Program-made: the position numbers and the translations under genes
Assembly: GCA_031262845.1 (NCBI GenBank)
Contig: JAISGZ010000090.1
Coordinates: 1-5,707 of the forward strand
Direction of reading: 5' to 3'
Source of the DNA: Propionibacteriaceae bacterium
Lineage (GTDB): Bacteria; Actinomycetota; Actinomycetes; Propionibacteriales; Propionibacteriaceae
Length of the DNA stretch: 5,707 nt
Notes under the pieces: model-generated
What the model was told of the DNA's origin: nothing
What the model saw: the letters and a program-made list of their open reading frames with translations, nothing else
Database searches by the model: none
Shown here: positions 1-4,245 of the stretch, piece after piece
Numbering within the stretch: the stretch's first letter is position 1
Layout: every line of letters starts with the position of its first letter

Positions 1-509
1 AGATAGGTTTCACCCATTTTCAGACCCCAGTGCAGACAGGCCGGTGCCGGACAAGCGTGGCCACTGTCGAGGACCCCAATTGGGGTTCCCGCCGCCACTC
101 GGTCACCGACCGCCACCAAGGCCGTCACCGGCTCGTAGGTCGTGATGACCCCAGCGTGATCGAGCGAGACGACTCCCCGGCCCGCGACCAGCCCGGCGAA
201 TCGGACCTGACCGGCGGCCGCAGCCACCACGATGTCACCGGCTTGAGCGGACAGGTCCACGCCGCGGTGTCCGGCCAGCCATTTCTCGGCCGGCGGGTCG
301 AACGCCCGCACCACCTCGCCCGTCACCGGCCGCACGCCGATTGGCAACACCGGCTCGGCCAACGCTGGTTGCCCGACCGACCAGAGCGGCGCGATCGTTC
401 CCAGAACCAGCATGACCGGTAGCCAAACGGCTGTTCGCCAGCGCCGACGGCGGCTTGACGCAGCTGAAATCAGTCGGCCCGAGCGGGCCCCAGAATGTTG
501 TCGTTCCAC
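1..509 (-). CDS. M23 (LytM-type) secreted metallopeptidase, C-terminus cut by window edge
   Basis: Partial gene; 169 codons are visible and the stop lies left of base 1. M23 enzymes are zinc endopeptidases that cut peptidoglycan cross-bridges, or act as non-catalytic envelope regulators. With the GTG start at 509, an Arg-rich segment (residues 20-25) is followed by a hydrophobic stretch (27-45) and a plausible signal peptidase I site PALA|E (48-52), so the protein is exported. The M23 fold follows: GHRGVDL (80-86) supplies the zinc ligands His81 and Asp85, a glycine-rich beta region spans 91-145, and CLHWGLKMG (158-166) lies where HxH is expected. Only the second His (160) of that pair is present, with Cys158 in the first position; His151 is nearby. 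I recall CLHWG endings in actinobacterial M23 proteins. The start is uncertain: no good SD (an AGG sits 1 base upstream), an in-frame TGA lies upstream at 543-545, and an internal ATG at 413 would remove the basic n-region. It follows the NfeD-like gene by 33 bp. Confidence 0.85.
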   Translation of the reverse strand, partial: MERQHSGARSGRLISAASSRRRRWRTAVWLPVMLVLGTIAPLWSVGQPALAEPVLPIGVRPVTGEVVRAFDPPAEKWLAGHRGVDLSAQAGDIVVAAAAGQVRFAGLVAGRGVVSLDHAGVITTYEPVTALVAVGDRVAAGTPIGVLDSGHACPAPACLHWGLKMGETY

Positions 510-542
510 GCCTGGACTATGGTCCGGCGACAGCCATTTATG

Positions 543-857
543 TCAGTTCGACGGTGTCTTGTTGATAACTTCGTCGGCCTGCACCGAGTTATCCACAGTT
601 GGGCCGGGTGTCGCTCGGCGGCTCAAGCGGCTGGTGACCGCCAACGACACCAGGGCCAGTAGCCCAAACAAAACCAGCGGGGCGTAAGGATGATCGGGCT
701 GGAGCAACGCCACCACGGCCGTCACCTCGGCCACCAGTGCCAAGCCGGTAAAACGGAGGTCACGCCGGAACAGCTGCAACGTCAGCAGCAGGACAGCCAG
801 CAGCGTCCAGAGCCAGAACGAATGATCCCCCAACCAGTCGTTGAGATTAATCGGCAC
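543..857 (-). CDS. NfeD-like small membrane protein lacking the soluble OB-fold domain
   Basis: A 104-residue protein with three predicted membrane helices (about 13-30, 36-52, 58-77), a short loop rich in Asp, Pro and His (QPDHPYAP, 53-60), and an Arg-rich cytoplasmic end (SRLSRR, 76-81) followed by a polar tail of about 23 residues. The helix pattern with a Trp-rich start (FWLWTLL) resembles the membrane part of NfeD proteins, which work with SPFH/stomatin-like proteins in membrane quality control. Full NfeD proteins, usually about 140 residues or more, carry a C-terminal OB-fold that is absent here. The position directly after an orphan ABC ATPase supports the assignment, since I recall that pairing in actinobacteria. 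The GTG start at 857 has a GAGG SD at 865-868 with a 7-nt spacer, overlapping the stop of the upstream gene, so translation is probably coupled. The tail coding region contains two DnaA-box-like 9-mers. Assignment to NfeD is an inference from topology and context; an unrelated small membrane protein is possible. Confidence 0.7.
   Translation of the reverse strand: MPINLNDWLGDHSFWLWTLLAVLLLTLQLFRRDLRFTGLALVAEVTAVVALLQPDHPYAPLVLFGLLALVSLAVTSRLSRRATPGPTVDNSVQADEVINKTPSN
560..597. other. Inverted pair of DnaA-box-like 9-mers
   Basis: TTATCCACA, the perfect E. coli-type DnaA box, is on the plus strand at 589-597. TTATCAACA, one mismatch, is on the minus strand at 560-568, with 20 bp between. Both lie inside the last codons of the NfeD-like gene, in its poorly conserved tail. 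Actinobacterial boxes often read TTGTCCACA, so functional binding is unproven. Confidence 0.35.
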
Positions 858-864
858 AATCGAA

Positions 865-868
865 CCTC
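865..868 (-). promoter_or_regulatory. Shine-Dalgarno of NfeD-like gene, overlapping upstream stop
   Basis: GAGG on the minus strand overlaps the TGA stop (867-869) of the ABC ATPase gene and lies 7 nt before the GTG start at 857. This decides the start and implies translational coupling of the two genes. Confidence 0.6.
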
Positions 869-1679
869 ACAGATCGCCCGTCACCCGGCGGCCGCCAAAG
901 GTCGCCTGGGCCCACCAACGGCCACCGCGGCAACCGACTTCCAGCGGCAAATCGAACGTCGCACTCAGCAAGGGCCCCGTCATCACCTGCGGCAGCGGTC
1001 CGGCCGCCACCACCCGGCCTTGCTTGAGGAAGAGCCCGTGGGTCACTCCGACCGGGATTTCCTCAACGTGATGGGTCACCATAATCGAAGCCGGCGCCCG
1101 TGGTTCCATGACGATCAGGCTGAGGGTATCGAGCAGCAGTTCCCGACCGGCCAAGTCCAAACCGGCCGTCGGCTCATCGAGGATCAGGACTTCCGGGTCC
1201 GTCATCAGGGCCCGGGCGATCTGGACTCTCTTGCCTTCACCTTCGGACAGTGTGCCGAAGGTCCGGTCGGCTAGATGACCGACGCCGAGGTCGGTAATCA
1301 ACTGATCGGCTCGCCGCTCGTCGATCGGCCGGTATTCCTCACGCCAGCGGCCGTAGACGGCGTAGGCGGCCGACAGGACCACGTCCCGAACCTTTTCCTG
1401 AGGTGGGATTTGTTCGGCCACGGCGGCCGAACAGACACCGATCCGGGGGCGTAATTCAAAGACATCGACCCGGCCGAGCATCTCATCGAGTAATTCGACC
1501 TCGCCGCTGGATGGGAACAGGGCTGCCGACACGAGGCTGACCAAGGTGGTTTTACCGGCCCCATTCGGACCGATGACAACCCACCGGTCAGCGCCGTCGA
1601 CCGTCCACGAGACATGATCCAAGATGATCTGACCGCCCCGCCTTACGGTGACGTCTTTAACCTCGATGACCGGACTCAC
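867..1679 (-). CDS. Orphan ABC transporter-type ATP-binding protein (YlmA/ModF-like)
   Basis: A 270-residue single ABC nucleotide-binding domain. Walker A is GPNGAGKT (37-44), the signature is LSEGE (144-148, instead of LSGGQ), Walker B is VLILDEP (164-170) with catalytic Glu169, the D-loop is AGLD (172-175), and the switch His is in VTHH (His203). The Q-loop position reads RIGVCSAAV (79-87), with no obvious Gln. This matches the group I recall as YlmA/ModF-like ATPases, often annotated as iron or molybdate ABC ATP-binding proteins but frequently encoded without a permease. No permease or substrate-binding protein is in view; the next gene is the NfeD-like membrane protein 9 bp downstream, a possible partner. 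The C-terminal 30 residues are Gly/Arg/Trp-rich. Start: GTG at 1679, chosen because family homology begins at once (VIEVKDVTVRRG). GAGG at 1684-1687 is only 4 nt away, and a TAGAGT hexamer overlaps this area, so the gene may have its own promoter apart from fabI. Substrate unknown. Confidence 0.88.
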   Translation of the reverse strand: MSPVIEVKDVTVRRGGQIILDHVSWTVDGADRWVVIGPNGAGKTTLVSLVSAALFPSSGEVELLDEMLGRVDVFELRPRIGVCSAAVAEQIPPQEKVRDVVLSAAYAVYGRWREEYRPIDERRADQLITDLGVGHLADRTFGTLSEGEGKRVQIARALMTDPEVLILDEPTAGLDLAGRELLLDTLSLIVMEPRAPASIMVTHHVEEIPVGVTHGLFLKQGRVVAAGPLPQVMTGPLLSATFDLPLEVGCRGGRWWAQATFGGRRVTGDL

Positions 1680-1687
1680 AAGACCTC

Positions 1688-1693
1688 ACTCTA
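1688..1693 (-). promoter_or_regulatory. Candidate -10 element (TAGAGT) for ABC ATPase gene
   Basis: TAGAGT on the minus strand fits TANNNT and ends 8 nt before the GTG start at 1679, so transcription could begin at or next to the start codon. No convincing -35 is visible 16-18 bp upstream. The same bases run into a GAGG that could serve as SD for a longer fabI read-through transcript. Weak evidence. Confidence 0.3.
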
Positions 1694-1721
1694 GACGATG
1701 AAGACGCTGAACTCCGCGTTC

Positions 1722-1783
1722 ACCGGTCAGTGGTCCAGCGCTGGCCAGACGCCACAGCGTCAGACTCAACCGGACCGGTCAGT
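1722..1783. repeat. 10-bp direct repeat and dyads in the fabI-ABC ATPase gap
   Basis: ACCGGTCAGT occurs at 1722-1731 and again at 1774-1783, a 52-bp period. Between the copies lie the palindrome CCAGCGCTGG (1735-1744) and a 5-bp stem GACGC-caca-GCGTC (1748-1761). No run of T follows on the minus strand, so this is not a canonical intrinsic terminator. It sits directly after the fabI stop and could be a weak attenuator, an operator, or mere remnant sequence. Confidence 0.45.
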
Positions 1784-1784
1784 C

Positions 1785-2555
1785 TTAAGCGCCGGTGGCG
1801 TGCATCCCACCGTCGACGTAGATGATGTCGCCCGTGGTCTTGGGGAACCAGTCGGACAGCAGCGCCACGACGGCTTTGGCCGGCGGCTCGTGATCATCGG
1901 GGTTCCAACCCAGAGGCGCGACTTGCTGCCATTGGGCATCGAACGATTCCATCCCCGGGATCGACTTCTTCGACAAAGTGTTGACGGGACCGGCGGCCAC
2001 CAGGTTCGACCGGATACCGAATTGGCCCATGTAGCGGGAGACGTAGCGGGAAATCGCTTCCAGGGCCGACTTGGCCACGCCCATCCAGTCGTAAGCCGGC
2101 CACGAAACCGAACCGTCGAAGGTCAGACCGACGACTGACGAGCCCGGGCCCATGATCGGCTGGCAGGCCCGAGTCAGAGCCACCAGCGAGTACGACGAGA
2201 CCTGGAAAGCGACGGCGACATCGTCCCAGTCACTGGTCAGAAAGGCTCCACCCATGGTTTTCCGGGGGTTGGAGTAAGCGATCGAGTGGACAACCCCGTC
2301 GAGGCCGCCCAGTTTCTCTTTCAGGGTGTCTTTGAGAGACTCCAGATGTTCCTCGTTGGTGACATCGAGCTCAATCAGTTCCGGCACCACATCGAGCCGT
2401 TGAATGGCTCGCTCGGCCACCTTCATGGCCCGGCCGTAATTCGACACCACTACCTGGGCGCCCTCGGCCTGGGCAATTCGGGTGATGTGAAAAGCGATTG
2501 AACTTTCCGCCGTCAACCCTGTGACCAGGATGCGTTTGCCTTCGAGAATTCCCAT
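1785..2555 (-). CDS. fabI: Enoyl-[acyl-carrier-protein] reductase, NADH-dependent (FabI/InhA type)
   Basis: A complete 256-residue short-chain dehydrogenase fold catalysing the last reduction of each fatty-acid elongation round (trans-2-enoyl-ACP to acyl-ACP) in the cytoplasm. The nucleotide-binding segment VTGLTAESSIAFHI (11-24) is close to that of mycobacterial InhA. VVHSIAY (88-94) carries Ser91, equivalent to InhA Ser94. The catalytic pair is Tyr155 and Lys162 in PAYDWMGVAKSALE (153-166), with Phe146 at the InhA Phe149 position. The C-terminal SNLVAAGP (183-190) and TTGDIIYVDGG (240-250) are diagnostic. Length fits the family. ATG at 2555 is preceded by GGAGGAG, but the spacer is 11 nt, rather long. 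In many actinobacteria a fabG gene is next to this one; here the gene stands first on the strand with no fatty-acid neighbour in view. It is the family of the isoniazid target, though no statement on drug response can be made from sequence alone. Confidence 0.96.
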   Translation of the reverse strand: MGILEGKRILVTGLTAESSIAFHITRIAQAEGAQVVVSNYGRAMKVAERAIQRLDVVPELIELDVTNEEHLESLKDTLKEKLGGLDGVVHSIAYSNPRKTMGGAFLTSDWDDVAVAFQVSSYSLVALTRACQPIMGPGSSVVGLTFDGSVSWPAYDWMGVAKSALEAISRYVSRYMGQFGIRSNLVAAGPVNTLSKKSIPGMESFDAQWQQVAPLGWNPDDHEPPAKAVVALLSDWFPKTTGDIIYVDGGMHATGA

Positions 2556-2685
2556 TGCTGTCTAATCTCCTCCACACGGATTCCGGATTCCATCGATCGG
2601 GACGTGTGCAGCTTAGCTCGCCCTGCCGAACCCAACCAGACTCGTCACAAAGCCAGCTGTCGCCTTGACCCAACCTTGAGGGAAG
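2556..2685. promoter_or_regulatory. Divergent promoter region between fabI and rlmA
   Basis: These 130 bp separate the fabI and rlmA starts and must hold both promoters. For fabI the best -10 candidate is TAAGCT (minus strand, 2610-2615), giving a leader of about 48 nt, but its -35 position (TGGTTG, 2633-2638) is poor. A tandem GGATTCC repeat (2578-2584 and 2585-2591) lies in the fabI leader between that hexamer and the SD. For rlmA no TANNNT hexamer with proper spacing is visible; GAGGG at 2678-2682 sits 3 nt before ATG 2686. Confidence 0.4.
2567..2573 (-). promoter_or_regulatory. Shine-Dalgarno of fabI (GGAGGAG, long spacer)
   Basis: GGAGGAG on the minus strand is an excellent anti-SD match, but 11 nt separate it from the ATG at 2555, longer than usual. 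No alternative in-frame start sits nearer, and the protein N-terminus (MGILEGKRILVTG) matches the family, so the long spacer is accepted. Confidence 0.7.
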
Positions 2686-3498
2686 ATGACCCTTATGAGC
2701 CTTCATCACGCCGCCGGCTTGCTGGTCTGCCCGGTCTGCCGACAACCCTTAACCCTCGTTGATGGGCAAGGCGGCTACTGCTCACACGGACATCAGTTCG
2801 ACGCCGCCCGCTCGGGTTACCTTAACCTGAGCCGTCAAGCCCAGCCGGCCAACGCCGACACCCGAGCCATGGTGGCGGCCCGGCGCCGGTTTCTCGCCAC
2901 CGGCGCTTACGACCCCGTGGTCGACCAACTCGTGCCCCACACCACCGGACCGGTCTTACTCGAAGCCGGCGCCGGGCCGGCCTTTTATCTCAGTGCCTGT
3001 GTGGCGGCGGCCGATGATCGCCGGGGGCTGGCGCTCGACCTCTCGACCGCGGCCGCTCAGGTGGCCGCCCGGGCCCACCCCCGGATCGCCGCCGTGGTGG
3101 CCGATATCTGGTCGACCTGGCCGGTGGCCGATCAGACGATCGACTCGCTGCTGTGTCTATTCGCGCCCCGCAACCTGTCGGAATTCAACCGCGTGCTGCG
3201 GCCCGGCGGCAGAGTCCTGATCGTGGTGCCGAATCCCGGCCACTGGGCCAGTTTGCGCCGCCAGTTCGGTTTGTTGGATATTCCCCCGGCCAAAGCTGAT
3301 CAACTTGTGGCCCAGGCGCCGGCCACTTGGGAGTTGGTCGAGCGCTGCCCGATTCAATTTGGCTTTTCCGCCAGCGCCGAACAGGTGGCCGATCTGATCG
3401 CCATGGGTCCGAACGCTTTTCACAGCTCGCCCCAGCCCGCCACGGCGGCCGAGGTCGAGGTTGATCTCAGTTTGCTGGTCTGGCAACAGCCAGCGTGA
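2686..3498 (+). CDS. rlmA: 23S rRNA (guanine-N1)-methyltransferase, RlmA family
   Basis: A complete 270-residue SAM-dependent methyltransferase. The N-terminal zinc finger has Cys15, Cys18, Cys32 and His36 (C-x2-C-x13-C-x3-H), followed by the family hallmark ARSGYLNL (41-48) and ADTRAMVAARRRFLATGAYDP (57-77). SAM motif I is LLEAGAGPAFY (91-101), the acidic end of strand 2 is LALDLS (115-120), LLCLFAPRN (155-163) is motif IV, and LRPGGRVLIVVPNPGHW (171-187) is the post-motif region. RlmA enzymes methylate N1 of a guanine in the hairpin 35 loop of 23S rRNA: G745 for RlmA(I) in Gram-negatives and G748 for RlmA(II)/TlrB in Gram-positives, the latter contributing to tylosin resistance. By lineage G748 is likely here; the sequence alone does not prove it. 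ATG 2686 is preferred (GAGGG 3 nt upstream) over ATG 2695, where the SD would be 12 nt away. Transcribed divergently from fabI, apparently as a single gene. Confidence 0.93.
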   Translation: MTLMSLHHAAGLLVCPVCRQPLTLVDGQGGYCSHGHQFDAARSGYLNLSRQAQPANADTRAMVAARRRFLATGAYDPVVDQLVPHTTGPVLLEAGAGPAFYLSACVAAADDRRGLALDLSTAAAQVAARAHPRIAAVVADIWSTWPVADQTIDSLLCLFAPRNLSEFNRVLRPGGRVLIVVPNPGHWASLRRQFGLLDIPPAKADQLVAQAPATWELVERCPIQFGFSASAEQVADLIAMGPNAFHSSPQPATAAEVEVDLSLLVWQQPA

Positions 3499-3677
3499 TT
3501 TCATTAGCCGCCACGCTCCCCCCGACTACCTGGTCAACTGGAACTCAGGTTGCTTCGGACCATTCCAAGCGATTGATTTTTGGTCGGCCGACATCCAAAT
3601 CTTCAGGTGCCCCAGTTCGACTTTGCTCGGGCCATATCCTTGCCGTCCGCAACTAGTTCTGAACGGCTAGTCAGCGA
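3499..3677. other. Convergent intergenic region without a clear terminator
   Basis: This stretch lies between the rlmA stop and the lipoprotein gene stop, which converge. I found no GC-rich stem followed by a T run in either direction. Two dyads exist: the perfect palindrome GTCGGCCGAC (3583-3592), which has a T5 run on the wrong (5') side for the plus strand, and ACTAG(3652-3656)/CTAGT(3667-3671) with nested GTTC/GAAC, just past the minus-strand stop. Termination may be Rho-dependent or bidirectional. Confidence 0.4.
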
Positions 3678-4205
3678 TCAGGGCAGGGTTTCAACGATGG
3701 CGTTGGCCAGTTGACTGAGGTCAGATGGCGTTTGGACCGACCCACCGACGACGGTCATGACCCCGTCGGTCAGGGGCGTGATACAGGCGGCTTGGGTGAC
3801 GTTATCGACCTCGTCGAGCACGCCACAGCGAGACTGGCCAAACCATTGATCCTCGCCGAGCGGGGTTGCCAACTGCGCCCGGTCGGTTGACAGAGCCACC
3901 ACGGCTAGGGCCGCCGGGTCGTCATCGCGGGCGTAGGTGGCTTCGAGCTGGCCCATCGTCGGCCAGCTCCCGAGCACGCTGTAACCGGCGATTTGGCGCG
4001 GCAAGATGGCGTCGTCAACCTGGCCGATCGGGGCCAGCGGCGCCACGGTCATCGGATCGGTCGGTTCGTCGTCGCTACAGGCGGTCAGGCCTAATAAGGC
4101 AAAGCCGACCGCCCAGACGGCCCAACGGCGTGACCGCTGGCCCGGACTCGGTCGCGTTTTCACCAGGGAACTGGGGGACGTGGTGGGGGAAGTGAGCCGT
4201 GACAC
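3678..4205 (-). CDS. Putative secreted lipoprotein of unknown function
   Basis: I do not recognise the family. From GTG 4205 it is 175 residues. A basic stretch (KTRPSPGQRSRR, 16-27) precedes a hydrophobic core (WAVWAVGFALLG, 28-39) and a good lipobox L-T-A-C with lipidated Cys43, so the mature protein of about 133 residues is anchored to the outer face of the membrane. The mature part starts with an acidic, Pro/Ala-rich linker, followed by LPRQIAGYSVLGSWP and QLEATYARDDDPAALAVVAL, a beta-rich look. Two cysteines 14 residues apart (SRCGVL and AACITP) could form a disulfide. Start: GTG 4205 is chosen because TATGCT ends 6 nt upstream, a classic leaderless layout, and no SD exists for any start. 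GTG 4163 (161 residues, MKTRPSP) gives a more typical signal peptide and is the main alternative. An open frame extends to 4373, but that part is antisense to the ABC-F Walker A. Divergent from the ABC-F gene. Confidence 0.75.
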   Translation of the reverse strand: MSRLTSPTTSPSSLVKTRPSPGQRSRRWAVWAVGFALLGLTACSDDEPTDPMTVAPLAPIGQVDDAILPRQIAGYSVLGSWPTMGQLEATYARDDDPAALAVVALSTDRAQLATPLGEDQWFGQSRCGVLDEVDNVTQAACITPLTDGVMTVVGGSVQTPSDLSQLANAIVETLP

Positions 4206-4211
4206 GGCCCG

Positions 4212-4217
4212 AGCATA
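4212..4217 (-). promoter_or_regulatory. Candidate -10 element (TATGCT) of the lipoprotein gene
   Basis: TATGCT on the minus strand matches TANNNT; 6 nt separate it from GTG 4205, so the predicted first transcribed base is the start codon itself (leaderless mRNA). No good -35 is visible at 17-18 bp. The downstream start at 4163 has neither an SD nor a closer -10. Confidence 0.45.
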
Positions 4218-4230
4218 ACGGAAGGCCGGG

Positions 4231-4236
4231 TACAGT
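4231..4236 (+). promoter_or_regulatory. Candidate -10 element (TACAGT) of the ABC-F gene
   Basis: TACAGT on the plus strand matches TANNNT; 9 nt separate it from GTG 4246, leaving a leader of 0-3 nt. There is no SD before the start, consistent with leaderless translation. The -35 region would fall at about 4208-4213, on top of the opposing -10 of the lipoprotein gene. Confidence 0.4.
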
Positions 4237-4245
4237 ATCGGTCCT

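Noticed and set aside
535..537. ATG between the NfeD-like and M23 genes as the M23 start
   Set aside because: It is out of frame with the peptidase and meets a TAG after six codons.
560..597. Chromosomal origin of replication based on the DnaA boxes
   Set aside because: Only two boxes, no AT-rich unwinding tract, and no dnaA, dnaN, rpmH or gyr genes nearby. At most an isolated DnaA site.
690..1274. Long plus-strand open frame of 194 codons
   Set aside because: It spans the end of the ABC ATPase gene and the NfeD-like gene in antisense. Its product is rich in Arg, Gln and His with no domain, typical of an antisense shadow in GC-rich DNA.
2665..2670. TTGACC as a -35 element for rlmA
   Set aside because: A -10 at the normal distance would fall inside the rlmA start codon region, and no TANNNT is there.
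3575..3600. Intrinsic terminator around the GTCGGCCGAC palindrome
   Set aside because: The T run lies 5' of the palindrome on the plus strand and becomes an A run 3' on the minus strand, so no stem-then-U layout exists in either direction.
3461..3670. Plus-strand open frame of 69 codons across the rlmA-lipoprotein gap
   Set aside because: It overlaps the rlmA end out of frame, has no SD at its ATG and no recognisable features.
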